A DNA stretch of 64,000 bases from Methylocella tundrae (GCF_038024855.1 NZ_CP139089.1:1426001-1490000), one strand, 5' to 3'; counted from the first letter of the stretch, positions 43,799 through 54,478 are shown. Translations and numbers: made by a program. Notes: generated by a model not told the origin, from the sequence alone.

Positions 43799-45955
43799 TC
43801 AATCCGCGATGGCGCGCCCGGCGTCCGGCACAAGCGCGAACAGAAGGAACGAGCGTCCCGTCACGGCGTAAGCCTGGCCGAAACGGAAGGTTTCGCCCTC
43901 CTTCTCGACCGTCTCTTCGGGAAGGTTCGTGTCGATAAGCAGGGTCCAATGCTGATTGCTGGCCGACTGGCTCGGAAGCGTGAATTCGACCACGTCATGC
44001 CAGGCGTTGAAGATCATCAGAATGGTGGCGTCCTCGCCGCGTTTGCGGATGCCCGTCGGCTGGGCCCGCCCGTCGAGCATCAGGCCGAAACATTGCGCCG
44101 CGTCCCAATCGCCCTCGGCCATCTCGCCGCCGCCGGCGTTGACCCAGGTCAGCTCCTTGATGTCGAGCTCCTCATTATAGGCGTCGGTGAGAAACCGGCC
44201 GCGGCGCAGAATCGGGAATCGCTGACGCAGGGCGTTGACACGGCTGACGAAGCGGATCAGCGATTGACCCTTTGCCTTTAACTCCCAATTGACCCAGGAG
44301 ATTTCATTGTCCTGGCAATAGGCATTGTTGTTGCCGTTCTGCGTGCGGCCGAATTCGTCGCCGGCTACAATCATCGGCAAACCCTGGCTGAGCAGAAGCG
44401 TCGCCAGCATGTTGCGTATCTGGCGAGCGCGAATCCCGTTGATTTCCAGATCGTCGGTCGGCCCCTCGACGCCATAATTGAACGACCTGTTGTCGCTCGC
44501 GCCGTCCTTATTGTCCTCGCCATTGGCGTCATTGTGCTTTTCGTTGTAGGTGACGACATCATTCAGCGTGAACCCGTCATGCGCCGTGACGAAGTTGACC
44601 GAGGCCCAGGGCTTGCGCCCCTGATGATTGAATTCGGCCGGCGAGGCGAGAAGACGCGGCGCAAGTTCGGCCGCAGGCATGGAGCCCTTCCAGAAATCGC
44701 GGACGGTATTGCGAAATTTATCGTTCCACTCGGACCAGCCGGGCGGAAATTCGCCGACCTGATAGCCGCCGGGGCCGCAATCCCACGGCTCGGCGATGAG
44801 CTTAACCGCGCCGAGCACGGGGTCCTGGCTACAGCATTTCAAAAATCCGGATTGATTGTCGAAGCCGTTAGGCTCGCGCGCGAGGATTGTGCCAAGATCA
44901 AAGCGAAATCCATCGACATGGGTCTCGTTGACCCAATACCGCAGGCTGTCTGTGACCATCTGGATGACGCGTGGATGCGACAGATTGACCGTGTTGCCGG
45001 TTCCCGTGTCATTGACGTAGAGCCGCTTGTTGTCGGGATGCAGGCGGTAGTAGGAGGCGTTGTCGATGCCCTTGAACGAGAGCGTCGGGCCACGCTCATT
45101 GCCTTCCGCCGTGTGATTGTAGACGACGTCGAGAATGACTTCGAGATCGGCTTCGTGGAAGCGCGACACCATTTCCTTGAATTCGCGCAGGCAGTTGGCG
45201 CGATCGGAAGCGTAACGCGGATCAGGCGCAAAATAACCGATCGTGTTATAACCCCAATAATTGACGAGGCCCTTTTTCAGCAGATAGTCGTCATTGATAA
45301 AGCTGTGCACCGGCAACAGCTCGACCGATGTCGCGCCGAGCGACTTGATGTGGTTGAGCACCGGCGCTACCCCGAGCCCCGCATAGGTGCCGCGTAGATG
45401 CTCCTCAACTTCCGGATGAAGCTTGGTGTAGCCGCGCACATGCAGCTCATAAATGACGCTTCTGTCCCAGGCGATCGGCTTGCGCCTCGGCTGGCCATGC
45501 CAATCGAAATTGGGATCGACGACAATCGACTTCGGCATGAAGGGCGCGCTATCGCGCTCATCGAAGGAAAGGTCCTCGTCGGGGTGGCCAAGGATATAGC
45601 CAAACACCGCCGGATCCCATTGGAGGTCGCCCATATGGGCGCGGCCGTAGGGATCGAGCAGCAGCTTCATGGGATTAAAACGATGTCCGGCATCCGGCTC
45701 ATAGGGACCGTGAACGCGATAGCCATAGACTTGCCCGGGTCCGATGTCGGGCAGCCAGCCGTGGAAAATCTGATCGGTATATTCCGGCAGCGCCACCCGA
45801 TCGAGTTCGGTGTTTCCCCCGGAATCAAAAAGACACGCCTCGACCTTGGTGGCGTTTGCGGAGAACAGCGCAAAATTGACCCCCTTGCCGTCAAAGGAGG
45901 CGCCGATCGGATAGGGAAGGCCCTCGCGGACGCGATCTTTCAGAGCCTTTGGCAT
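43799..45955 (-). CDS. glgX: Glycogen debranching enzyme
   Basis: An isoamylase-type GH13 enzyme of 718 residues that hydrolyses alpha-1,6 branches of glycogen. It has the N-terminal CBM48 region (GLPYPIGASFDGKGVNFALFSANATKVEACLFD), the conserved DVVYNHTAEG, the nucleophile Asp in VDGFRFDLGTILARE and the family segment EFGRTQNGNNNAYCQDNEISWVNW. ATG at 45955 follows GGAG. No other glycogen gene is nearby. Confidence 0.95.
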   Translation of the reverse strand: MPKALKDRVREGLPYPIGASFDGKGVNFALFSANATKVEACLFDSGGNTELDRVALPEYTDQIFHGWLPDIGPGQVYGYRVHGPYEPDAGHRFNPMKLLLDPYGRAHMGDLQWDPAVFGYILGHPDEDLSFDERDSAPFMPKSIVVDPNFDWHGQPRRKPIAWDRSVIYELHVRGYTKLHPEVEEHLRGTYAGLGVAPVLNHIKSLGATSVELLPVHSFINDDYLLKKGLVNYWGYNTIGYFAPDPRYASDRANCLREFKEMVSRFHEADLEVILDVVYNHTAEGNERGPTLSFKGIDNASYYRLHPDNKRLYVNDTGTGNTVNLSHPRVIQMVTDSLRYWVNETHVDGFRFDLGTILAREPNGFDNQSGFLKCCSQDPVLGAVKLIAEPWDCGPGGYQVGEFPPGWSEWNDKFRNTVRDFWKGSMPAAELAPRLLASPAEFNHQGRKPWASVNFVTAHDGFTLNDVVTYNEKHNDANGEDNKDGASDNRSFNYGVEGPTDDLEINGIRARQIRNMLATLLLSQGLPMIVAGDEFGRTQNGNNNAYCQDNEISWVNWELKAKGQSLIRFVSRVNALRQRFPILRRGRFLTDAYNEELDIKELTWVNAGGGEMAEGDWDAAQCFGLMLDGRAQPTGIRKRGEDATILMIFNAWHDVVEFTLPSQSASNQHWTLLIDTNLPEETVEKEGETFRFGQAYAVTGRSFLLFALVPDAGRAIAD

Positions 45956-46066
45956 GCTCCGTCTCCTGACTGACTGATGCCTCGCAGTAACGCCGCAACG
46001 CTTGGCGAGTTTCATGCCGCGAGCGCGTCTGCCGTGCGCAGGCCGCCGCGCCGGGCCCGCTGACGC

Positions 46067-46651
46067 TCAGCCGACGGGCGCGCCGATCACCGGGACGCCG
46101 ATCAGCACGGGATGCAGCAGGATCATCGCCACATAGGCGGCCGTTCCAACGATCAGCGCGATGGCGTCGGCGCGTGTGAACGACGCCAAACGAGGCGCCC
46201 CGAAATCGCCGCGCCTCTTGACCGCGACGCGATCAAAAACGGCCCAGGCGAGAAACGAACCAAACAGCAGCATGCCGCCCAAGTCGCCATTGGCGAGGAG
46301 ATGCGCGAGGGCCCAGATCTTGATGGCGACAAGCATGGGGTGGCGCAGCCAGCCCCTGATTTTTCCAGGCGCGGGATTGACGCACGCCAGCGCCACGAAG
46401 GCGAACCACATCAGCGTCATGGTCAGGTGGCGGGTCCAGCCGGGCGGAGTCCAAACCGGGATCAGCCCTTCCGCGCGATATCGGGAGAAACCCCAGATGA
46501 TAAGCGCGAAACCGATCAGCGAAACCACCGAATGGATGATTTTATAGGGCGCTTTCCCAAAGCGTCCGATCAGATCCTCCCGCGTCTCACGAAAAGTCGT
46601 GAGGGTGTGCGCGCCGAGAAAGACGACGATTCCCAAAACCATAACTAGCAT
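46067..46651 (-). CDS. NnrU-family membrane protein
   Basis: A 194-residue integral membrane protein with about five or six hydrophobic spans and the family patterns GAHTLTTFRETREDLIGRFG, PYKIIHSVVSLIGFALIIWGF and GKIRGWLRHPMLVAIKIWALAHLLANGDLGG. NnrU relatives are linked to nitrite/nitric-oxide metabolism or isoprenoid steps, but no denitrification gene is near. ATG at 46651 starts at the first membrane span. Confidence 0.87.
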   Translation of the reverse strand: MLVMVLGIVVFLGAHTLTTFRETREDLIGRFGKAPYKIIHSVVSLIGFALIIWGFSRYRAEGLIPVWTPPGWTRHLTMTLMWFAFVALACVNPAPGKIRGWLRHPMLVAIKIWALAHLLANGDLGGMLLFGSFLAWAVFDRVAVKRRGDFGAPRLASFTRADAIALIVGTAAYVAMILLHPVLIGVPVIGAPVG

Positions 46652-46950
46652 GCTGGCCCCGCTCGCTTGATAATGCAGCGCGCAAGGATAGCACGCGCCC
46701 GCGGCAATCGCCTCCTGCATGGATGCGTTCTCGCCGATTGTAATTTGCGAAACGTGCGACGGCTATCATGGAATCGCGGCGACGATCACGCGTTATTTAT
46801 CGGCGAGCGCTGGATCGAACCCTGCTTCATTGACCCGTTTTCGTTTTGACCGCGCCGGTCGCCCCCGGAAGCGCGACTGGTTTCATCAGGAAATCAGGCG
46901 CATGATCGCGCTGATTGCTTGGAATGCGTCAATGCTGGTTTAAGCGCCTC

Positions 46951-47802
46951 ATGCGAAGTGCATCTGACATCGGGCCCGTTCTCGTCACGGGCTGCTCAAG
47001 CGGCGTTGGTCGCGCCGCCGCGATTGCCTTTCGCACGGCGGGTTTTGAGACTTTCGCAAGCGCGCGAAATCTCGCCGCCCTCGAAGAGCTGCGCGCGCTC
47101 GGCTGCCACACGCTCGCCCTCGACGTCACGGATGAGGCCGCGCGCCGCGCCGCGATCGCCGCCGTTGAAGACCGCTTCGGCGCCGTCGGCGTTCTCGTCA
47201 ACAACGCCGGCTATGGCCAATATGGTCCGATCGAGGAAATATCCCTCGACGATATGCGCCGCCAGTTCGAGACCAATGTGCTCGGCGCAATGCGGCTGTC
47301 GCAGCTTGCCCTGCCTTCGATGCGACGCGCCGGCCGAGGCCGCATCGTCAATGTGAGCTCTGTCGCCGGACGCGTCAGCGTCATGGGCGGCGGGGCCTAT
47401 CACGCGGCCAAATTTGCGCTCGAGGCGATCGCCGACGCCATGCGCCCCGAGGTAAAACCCTTCGGCATAGATGTCGTGAACGTTTTGCCGGGGCCGATCG
47501 CGACGCAATTCGAAGCGACGCTGCTGAGGACCATCCCGGACCTTGGAGCCGATGGCCCCTATGGGCACTTCAAAAGAAATCTTGCGCGGCGAATGCGCGC
47601 ATTCCTTGCACCCCGCGGCCTCGGAGTCATGACCGCGAACAAGGTCGCCGAGGTGGTTTTCAGGGCGGCCACGGCGAGACGCCCGCGCACGCGCTACAAC
47701 GTGGGGTTGATTGCAACTCTTGGTCCGATTGGCCGGGCTCTCGCGCCAGATCGCCTCGTAGACGCCGTGACCAGTCTCGCCATCTCGAGCGAGCGCCGCT
47801 GA
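46951..47802 (+). CDS. Short-chain dehydrogenase/reductase
   Basis: A 283-residue NAD(P)-dependent oxidoreductase with the cofactor loop TGCSSGVGRAA, NNAGYGQ, the catalytic Ser in NVSSVAGRVS and Tyr-x-x-x-Lys in GAYHAAKFALEAIADAM. Asp in LALDVTDEAA helps hold the cofactor. Substrate is not predictable. ATG at 46951 gives the standard SDR N-terminus; the ribosome site is weak. Confidence 0.92.
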   Translation: MRSASDIGPVLVTGCSSGVGRAAAIAFRTAGFETFASARNLAALEELRALGCHTLALDVTDEAARRAAIAAVEDRFGAVGVLVNNAGYGQYGPIEEISLDDMRRQFETNVLGAMRLSQLALPSMRRAGRGRIVNVSSVAGRVSVMGGGAYHAAKFALEAIADAMRPEVKPFGIDVVNVLPGPIATQFEATLLRTIPDLGADGPYGHFKRNLARRMRAFLAPRGLGVMTANKVAEVVFRAATARRPRTRYNVGLIATLGPIGRALAPDRLVDAVTSLAISSERR

Positions 47803-48016
47803 CGCGCGAGGAATTGCCAGCGCAACTTGCGTCACGCCGGCGTAGCTATCTAAAACGCACGCTCGCCACCCATCGGCGCGGCTCGTCCTCCCAGTCGCAA
47901 GGGGAGAAGCTGATTAGCCTCAACGCTCGACAAGGGGGAACCGGCTATGATCGAATTGCAGAACGCGCCGCCCATTCGCTTTCATTGACGTCCGGCCTGT
48001 CCGGAGGAGACCTCTC

Positions 48017-49105
48017 ATGCCCGTTCGCCTGCCCGGCCGTCTTCTGGCGACCCTGCTCCTCGCAGCCGCCTTGCCCCTGTCGGCCCCTCTGGCTTCGTTT
48101 TCAGAAGAAGTCCAGCTCATTCGCTCCGCGGAGGCGCAATCGGTGCAGAAAAACCCAATCGAACGGGCCGAATCGGCGCTGCAAACCCTCATCTCGCGCC
48201 TGCGCGGCCGCACCATGCCCGAAGGCATTGTCAAATCGAACGGGCGCATCGAAGCGACGCAGGTGGACGTGGCGGCGAAATATCCCGGCCGGCTCACGAC
48301 GCTGAACGTAGACGAAGGCGATGAAGTGACGGCTGGACAAGTCCTCGGCGCGATCTCTTCGCCGGAAGTCGAAGCCCAGCTGAGGGGCGCGCAGGCTCAG
48401 GTGCTGGGCGCAAAGCAGGCTTTGGCGGCGGCCGAGGCGCTCATTGTCCAGCGCAGCAGCGATCTGGCCTTCGCAAGAACCGATCTGGAGCGCGGGACGA
48501 ACCTCCTCGACTCAGGGAACATAACCCGACAAATTTACGATCAGCGGCGTAACAGGTTCGAAGTCGCCGAAGCGGCATTTCACGCCGCCACCGACCAGCG
48601 CAACCAGGCCGAGTCTCAAATCAAATCAGCGGAGGCCGACGTCGATCGGTACCAGGCCATTTTGGTCGATATGGTGCTTATCTCGCCAAGAAGCGGACGC
48701 GTGCAATACAGGCTCGCCCGCGCCGGCGAGGTCATCCTGCCGGGACAGCGCGTGCTGACGATCCTCGACCTCAATGATGTTTATATGACGATCTACCTGC
48801 CCGCTGCGGACGCCGGCAGGCTCGCTCTTGGCGACGACGCCCGCATCATCGCCGATCCCGTTCCCGAATATGTTATCCCCGCGACGGTCAGCTTCGTTGC
48901 GACAGACGCGCAGTTCACACCAAAGAGCGTCGAGACCGATGAGGAGCGCGAGAAATTGATGTTCCGGGTGAAACTTCAGATCGATCCAAAAGTGCTGGAG
49001 AAATATCGTCGGCAGGTGAAGACGGGCGTTCGCGGCATCGGCGTTGTGCGCCTCAGCCCGAGCATCGCGTGGCCCAATGATCTCGCCGTGAAGCTTCCGC
49101 AATGA
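48017..49105 (+). CDS. HlyD-family periplasmic adaptor of ABC exporter 1 (YhiI type)
   Basis: A 362-residue membrane-fusion protein: signal anchor (LLATLLLAAALPLSAPLA), lipoyl half-motif (NGRIEATQVDVAAKYPGRLTTLNVDEGDEV), an alpha-hairpin (about residues 120-215) and a beta-barrel (SGRVQYRLARAGEVILPGQRVLTILDLNDVYMTIYLP). It links the ABC exporter to the outer membrane. GGAGGAGA precedes the ATG. It overlaps the next gene by ATGA. Confidence 0.92.
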   Translation: MPVRLPGRLLATLLLAAALPLSAPLASFSEEVQLIRSAEAQSVQKNPIERAESALQTLISRLRGRTMPEGIVKSNGRIEATQVDVAAKYPGRLTTLNVDEGDEVTAGQVLGAISSPEVEAQLRGAQAQVLGAKQALAAAEALIVQRSSDLAFARTDLERGTNLLDSGNITRQIYDQRRNRFEVAEAAFHAATDQRNQAESQIKSAEADVDRYQAILVDMVLISPRSGRVQYRLARAGEVILPGQRVLTILDLNDVYMTIYLPAADAGRLALGDDARIIADPVPEYVIPATVSFVATDAQFTPKSVETDEEREKLMFRVKLQIDPKVLEKYRRQVKTGVRGIGVVRLSPSIAWPNDLAVKLPQ

Positions 49106-51852
49106 CGAACGGCCCTATCGCACGGCTCGATCATGTGTCGCACAAATATGCGGCGACTGTTGCGCTCGACAATGTGAGCCTCGATATTCCGGCTCATTGC
49201 ATGGCGGGACTGATCGGGCCGGACGGCGTCGGCAAATCCACGCTTCTCGCGCTTGCCTCCGGCGTTCGAAAGATTCAGAGCGGTCATGTCATCATCTTCG
49301 ATGGAGACATGGCGAACGCCGCCCATCGCAGGGCGAATTGCGCGCGCATCGCCTACATGCCACAAGGGCTCGGTCGCAATCTCTACCCAACGCTCAGCGT
49401 CTTCGAAAACATCGATTTCTTCGGGCGGTTGTTCGGGCAATCCGAGCCTGAGCGCCGCGCGCGCATCGCCGAACTCTTGCAGGCGACGGACCTCGATCCA
49501 TTCGAAGACCGCCCGGCCGGCAAGCTCTCCGGCGGCATGAAGCAGAAACTCAGCCTCTGCTGCGCGCTGATGCATGATCCAGATCTTCTCATTCTCGACG
49601 AGCCGACAACGGGCGTCGATCCGCTTTCGCGCCGCCAGTTCTGGGACCTCATCGATTCGATCCGGGCGCGGCGTCCGCTCATGAGCGTCATCGTAGCGAC
49701 CGCCTATATGGAGGAGGCCCAGCGCTTCGACTGGCTCGCCGCCATGGACGATGGCAAAATCATCGCGCAAGGCGCCCCAAAGGAGATTCTCGCCCAAACC
49801 CACGAGCGTTCGCTGGAGGAGGCCTTCATCGCCCTTCTTCCAGAACAAAAGCGCGCCCAGCATCACAAGGTCGTGGTGCGGCCGCGCCCCGCAAGCGATG
49901 ACGAGTCTCCCGCGATCGAAGCAGAGGGACTAACCCGCCGTTTCGGCGATTTCGTCGCTGTCGATCACGTCAGCTTCCGCATCGCGCCCGGCGAGATTTT
50001 TGGCTTTCTCGGTTCGAACGGCTGCGGAAAAACCACCACCATGAAAATGCTCACCGGGCTTTTGCCTTCAAGCGAAGGGTCCGCGAAGCTGTTTGGAAAT
50101 CCGATCGGCTCCAATGACATGGAAATGCGTAGCCATGTCGGCTATATGTCTCAGTCCTTTTCCCTCTACAGCGAGCTCACCGTCCGGCAAAACCTCTATC
50201 TGCACGCCCATCTCTATCATTTGCCGGATCATGAAATAGAAGGCCGCATAGAGCAACTTCTACAACGCTTCGATCTGCTGCACGCGGCGGACGAGCAGCC
50301 GGATAATCTTCCCCTCGGCATCAAGCAAAGGTTGCAACTCGCCGTGGCCGTGCTGCACCGGCCGGCGATCCTTATCCTCGACGAACCGACGTCGGGGGTC
50401 GATCCGATCGCGCGCGACGCCTTTTGGACTAGCTTGATCGACCTCTCACGCGACGACAAGGTGACGATCTTTCTGTCCACCCATTTCATGAACGAAGCCG
50501 AGCGGTGCGATCGAATCTCGCTCATGCACGCGGGCAAAGTGCTTGCCGTCGGAACGCCGGCCGATATCGTCAAAGAACGCGCCGCCAGCTCGCTCGAAGA
50601 CGCTTTCATCGGCTATCTCGTCGATGCCGCGGGATCCGGTCGCGCGCGAGACGCCTCGCCGCCCGCGCCTGTCGCGCCGCCGATCGAGGCGCCTTTTGCA
50701 GGCCGCTCAAAGAGGTTCGATTACAGACGGCTTTGGGCTTATGCGCGCCGGGAGACCATGGAGCTGTTGCGTGATCCGATCCGGCTGATCTTCGCTTTTA
50801 TCGGCCCGTTCATCCTGATGTTCGCTTTTGGCTACGGCATTTCCTTCGATGTCGAGAATCTGAAATATGCCGCTTTCGACCAGGATCGCACGCCCGAGAG
50901 CCGCACCCTCCTCGAAAGCTTTTCAGGATCGCGATATTTTTCCGAACAGCCTCCAATCCAATCCCCGGCAGAAATGGAGGATCGATTCAGAAAAGGCGAG
51001 CTGCAGCTCGCGATCGAAATTCCCCCAGGCTTCGGCCGCGATCTCGAAAGCCTGCGCTCGCCTGACGTCGCCATCTGGATCGACGGCTCCATGCCGTTCC
51101 GCGGCGAGACCGCAAGGAGCTATGTCTCGGGACTGGCCCTTCGATATGCGAAGGACCGAATAGTGGAGCGCCTTGGCCCCAATGGCTTGTCGACCGCCTA
51201 TGTAGGCGGCGTTAATATCGAAACGCGCTTTCGCTATAATCAGGCCTTCAAGAGCGTCAACGCCATGGTTCCGAGCGTCATCGTTTTGATGTTGATTCTG
51301 ATCCCCGCGATCATGTCGGCAGTCGCAGTGGTTCACGAAAAAGAAACCGGCTCCATCGCCAACTTCCGCTCGACGCCGACCAGCAGATTCGAGTTCCTGT
51401 TTGGCAAGCAGCTTCCTTATGTCGCCGTTTCGATGGTCACCTTCGCGATGTTGGCCCTTATCGCCGCGAGCATATTCCACGTGCCCGTCAAGGGATCGCT
51501 CGCCGCGTTAACGCTCGGAACCTTGCTCTACGTGTTCGCGACGACAGGGGTCGGCCAGCTCATCTCGACCTTCACGCGCACGCAGGCCGCGGCGGTTTTC
51601 GCAACCGCCATTCTCACCGTCATCCCCGCGGTAAATTTCTCCGGCCTGCTCACGCCCGTGTCATCCCTGTCTGGCGGCGCCAAATTATTAGGCCTGTCTT
51701 TCCCCGCCGCCTGGTATCAGCCGATCAGCGTCGGCGCGTTCACAAAGGCGCTCGGCTTCTCGGATCTATGGTTCAATATCTTTGTGCTTGCGCTCTTCAC
51801 GCTGTTCTATCTCGTCGCCGCGCAGATAATCCTGAACAAGCAGGAGGCCTGA
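49102..51852 (+). CDS. Double ATPase-permease ABC exporter subunit 1 (RbbA type)
   Basis: A 916-residue fusion of two ATP-binding domains and an ABC-2 permease. The first ATPase has Walker [10 protein letters not shown] (39-47), signature KLSGGMKQKLSLC and Walker [14 protein letters not shown]. The second has [14 protein letters not shown] (about 298), a weakened signature NLPLGIKQRLQL and [13 protein letters not shown]. The permease begins near residue 545 with one TM, a periplasmic loop and about five C-terminal TMs. Substrate is unknown. It forms an operon with the adaptor before it and the permease after it. Confidence 0.92.
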   Translation: MTNGPIARLDHVSHKYAATVALDNVSLDIPAHCMAGLIGPDGVGKSTLLALASGVRKIQSGHVIIFDGDMANAAHRRANCARIAYMPQGLGRNLYPTLSVFENIDFFGRLFGQSEPERRARIAELLQATDLDPFEDRPAGKLSGGMKQKLSLCCALMHDPDLLILDEPTTGVDPLSRRQFWDLIDSIRARRPLMSVIVATAYMEEAQRFDWLAAMDDGKIIAQGAPKEILAQTHERSLEEAFIALLPEQKRAQHHKVVVRPRPASDDESPAIEAEGLTRRFGDFVAVDHVSFRIAPGEIFGFLGSNGCGKTTTMKMLTGLLPSSEGSAKLFGNPIGSNDMEMRSHVGYMSQSFSLYSELTVRQNLYLHAHLYHLPDHEIEGRIEQLLQRFDLLHAADEQPDNLPLGIKQRLQLAVAVLHRPAILILDEPTSGVDPIARDAFWTSLIDLSRDDKVTIFLSTHFMNEAERCDRISLMHAGKVLAVGTPADIVKERAASSLEDAFIGYLVDAAGSGRARDASPPAPVAPPIEAPFAGRSKRFDYRRLWAYARRETMELLRDPIRLIFAFIGPFILMFAFGYGISFDVENLKYAAFDQDRTPESRTLLESFSGSRYFSEQPPIQSPAEMEDRFRKGELQLAIEIPPGFGRDLESLRSPDVAIWIDGSMPFRGETARSYVSGLALRYAKDRIVERLGPNGLSTAYVGGVNIETRFRYNQAFKSVNAMVPSVIVLMLILIPAIMSAVAVVHEKETGSIANFRSTPTSRFEFLFGKQLPYVAVSMVTFAMLALIAASIFHVPVKGSLAALTLGTLLYVFATTGVGQLISTFTRTQAAAVFATAILTVIPAVNFSGLLTPVSSLSGGAKLLGLSFPAAWYQPISVGAFTKALGFSDLWFNIFVLALFTLFYLVAAQIILNKQEA

Positions 51853-51853
51853 G

Positions 51854-53056
51854 ATGGCGTCCGTGAAAGAGGAGACGAGCCCGCAGAGCAAGGCGCCGCC
51901 GGTCAAGGGGCGCGCAAAAAAGAGCCGCATCGGCGCGCATGTCGCCAACATCGGCCGGCTGATGATCAAGGAGCTGCGGAGCATCCGATCCGACCCCGTG
52001 ATGCTTATCCTCGTTGTCTATGCTTTCAGCATCGCCATCTACACCGTGGCCAATGGCGCCTCAACCGAAGCAACCAATCTGGCGGTCGGGATTGTTGATG
52101 AAGACCACTCCGCGTTGTCGCGCAAAATCGCCGATGGTCTGACGCCTCCCCTTTTCAGGCGGGCCGTCGAAATCGCGCCTTCGGACATTGACCCGTCGAT
52201 GGATTCAAATCGTTTCGTTTTCGTCATCGAAATCCCGCCCGACTTTCAAGCCGATGTGCTCGCCGGCCGGCAGACCTCGGTTCAGATTAACGCCGACGCC
52301 ACGGCCATTACGCAGGCAGGCAATGGCGCGGGCTACATCCAGACGATCATCATGAATGAGGTCGCGGCCTCTCTCACGGGTCGGGAGGCAGGCTATCCTG
52401 TGCCTGTCAATGCTGTGGTCCGCGTAAAATTCAATCCAAATTTGCACTCGAGTTGGTTCACCTCGGTGATGCAGGTCATCAACAACGTCACCATGCTCAC
52501 AGTGATCCTGAGCGGCGCCGCGCTCATTCGAGAGCGCGAACAAGGCACCGTGGAGCATCTCCTCGTGATGCCTGTGGTTCCGGCCGAGATCATGCTGGCC
52601 AAAATGTTGGCGAATGGCCTCGTCACCCTCGTGGCGGCTGCGCTTTCGTTGGTCTTCGTGGTCGAGTGGTGGCTCAAAGTGCCGATCGTCGGATCCATCG
52701 CGCTCTTCATCGGCGGTTCGTTCTTCTACGTCTTCACCGTCGCCGCGCTCGGCATTCTGCTTGGGACGATAGCGGCTTCGATGGGGCAGTTCGGGCTTCT
52801 CGTCATTCCCGTGCTGCTTGTCATGATGCTGCTTTCTGGAAGCATGACGCCCATGGAAAGCATGCCAGATTGGCTACAATACATTATGCAGATCATCAGC
52901 CCCACCCCGCATTTCGTGGCGTTCGCGCAGGGCGTGCTCTATCGCGGCGCTGGTTTATCCATCGTCTGGCCGCAGCTCATCGCAATCATCATTATCGGCA
53001 GCGTCTATTTCGGCTTCGCCCTGCGCCGTTTCCGCCGCGTCATTTTCGGCGCGTGA
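51854..53056 (+). CDS. ABC-2 permease subunit 1 (YhhJ type)
   Basis: A 400-residue membrane protein: cytosolic N-terminus, TM near residue 50 (PVMLILVVYAFSIAIYTVA), a large periplasmic loop and five C-terminal spans with the ABC-2 pattern IREREQGTVEHLLVMPVVPAEIMLAKM. It starts 1 nt after the RbbA-type stop and pairs with that protein's permease domain. Confidence 0.92.
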   Translation: MASVKEETSPQSKAPPVKGRAKKSRIGAHVANIGRLMIKELRSIRSDPVMLILVVYAFSIAIYTVANGASTEATNLAVGIVDEDHSALSRKIADGLTPPLFRRAVEIAPSDIDPSMDSNRFVFVIEIPPDFQADVLAGRQTSVQINADATAITQAGNGAGYIQTIIMNEVAASLTGREAGYPVPVNAVVRVKFNPNLHSSWFTSVMQVINNVTMLTVILSGAALIREREQGTVEHLLVMPVVPAEIMLAKMLANGLVTLVAAALSLVFVVEWWLKVPIVGSIALFIGGSFFYVFTVAALGILLGTIAASMGQFGLLVIPVLLVMMLLSGSMTPMESMPDWLQYIMQIISPTPHFVAFAQGVLYRGAGLSIVWPQLIAIIIIGSVYFGFALRRFRRVIFGA

Positions 53057-53316
53057 GGTCGCGCGAGCTGTGCCCCTCGACGAATTCCATCGCCAAAACC
53101 CTGATTTCCGCATCGTCCGTGGCTTGTAAATCTGCCTGTAATAATTGAGGCAGGCCGGTTCGGCGTCGCGCGCGATCTCCCGCGCCTGCTCACGGCCGAC
53201 GAACGGGCCGGCGGCCCAGATCGCGGCGGACTCCAGGCTCTCGAAGTCAGGCCGATCGAATTCAGCAACGCAAGCCAGAGGCCACGAACTATAACATACC
53301 AAATCCCTCATTCGGA

Positions 53317-54465
53317 TTAGCCGCTCTGGATGGCTACGGCGCGAAAGCGGATGAGGGCGAGAAACAGGAACAAACCGCCAACCAACGCGACGAAGAGGAA
53401 TTCAGGCCACACTAATGCAAAGCCTGCTCCCCGAAACAGGATGGATTGCGCGAACAACACGAAATGAGTTGAAGGCGAACACATCATAATAGTGCTCAGG
53501 ACGACCGGCATGGATTCGAGCGGCGTATTGCTGCCGGAGAGGATATTCAGAGGCATCGCCACGAGAATATAGAGCAGCCCGAGCTGCGGCATAGAGCGTG
53601 CGACCGTCGCCAGAAATACTCCCACCGCGGTCGCGAAGAACAGATAGATCGCGACGCCCCCTATGAACAATGGGACAGAGCCCGCGATAGGGATCTTAAG
53701 CAGTTCCCGCACAACGATTTCAAGCGACAGGCCGGCGGCGATAGTAATCACCAGACCGTTAGCCCATATCTTCGACATGGCGATTTCGAACGGCGTGACA
53801 GGCATGACGAGAAGATGATCCATGGTGCCGTGTTCGCGCTCCCGGACAATCGCAGCTCCCGCCAGGATGATAGCCAGCATCGTGACGTTGTTGACAATTC
53901 CCATGACGCTCGAGAACCACGCGGTCGTGACATTCGGGTTGAAGGCGACGCGCACGGCGAGCGTGATCGGCGAGCCTGGAACATTTTGCGAGTCCGACAG
54001 TGATTCGCCTTCATCCCGAGAAACGAAATTATTGATCTCGGTCGTCAGAATCTGCTGGATATAGCCGTAACCGAGCCCCGCCATAACCATGGCGGTCGCA
54101 TCTACATTGACCTGGACCGCGGGGCTTCGCCTGGCCAGAACGTCTCTTGCGAAATGCGACGGAATTACAATAACGAACGTATAGGCCGCCGTGTTCATCA
54201 GGTGATCGACGTCCTTGTTATCGATCTCAACCGGAGCCTTGAAATAGGGAGGCAGAAAGGCTGCGATCATCCGGCGGGACAATGCCGAATTGTCTTCGTC
54301 AACCACGCCCACGGAGGCGTTATACAGCTCCTGCGCATTGCTGCGTCCCTGCACGAAGATCGCAAAAGAGAACGTGTAGATCACGAGCCCAAGAAGCACG
54401 TAGTCCCGAAAAAAGCTCCGGAGCTCCTTGGTTCCAAGCCAGAATATATTGCCGAGCATGCGCAT
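53317..54465 (-). CDS. ABC-2 permease subunit 2 (YhhJ type)
   Basis: A 382-residue paralogue of the permease at 51854-53056: TM (DYVLLGLVIYTFSFAIFVQG), periplasmic loop, then VREREHGTMDHLLVMPVTPFEIAMSKIWANGL and C-terminal spans. It is the last gene of the second exporter operon, 13 nt after the ATPase stop. The start may also be ATG 54459. Confidence 0.92.
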   Translation of the reverse strand: MRMLGNIFWLGTKELRSFFRDYVLLGLVIYTFSFAIFVQGRSNAQELYNASVGVVDEDNSALSRRMIAAFLPPYFKAPVEIDNKDVDHLMNTAAYTFVIVIPSHFARDVLARRSPAVQVNVDATAMVMAGLGYGYIQQILTTEINNFVSRDEGESLSDSQNVPGSPITLAVRVAFNPNVTTAWFSSVMGIVNNVTMLAIILAGAAIVREREHGTMDHLLVMPVTPFEIAMSKIWANGLVITIAAGLSLEIVVRELLKIPIAGSVPLFIGGVAIYLFFATAVGVFLATVARSMPQLGLLYILVAMPLNILSGSNTPLESMPVVLSTIMMCSPSTHFVLFAQSILFRGAGFALVWPEFLFVALVGGLFLFLALIRFRAVAIQSG

Positions 54466-54478
54466 CTGCGCGTTCCCG

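Noticed and set aside
52955..53311. 118-codon minus-strand frame between the two convergent exporters
   Set aside because: It overlaps the end of the first permease gene, lacks a good ribosome site and shows no family pattern; a small remnant cannot be excluded.
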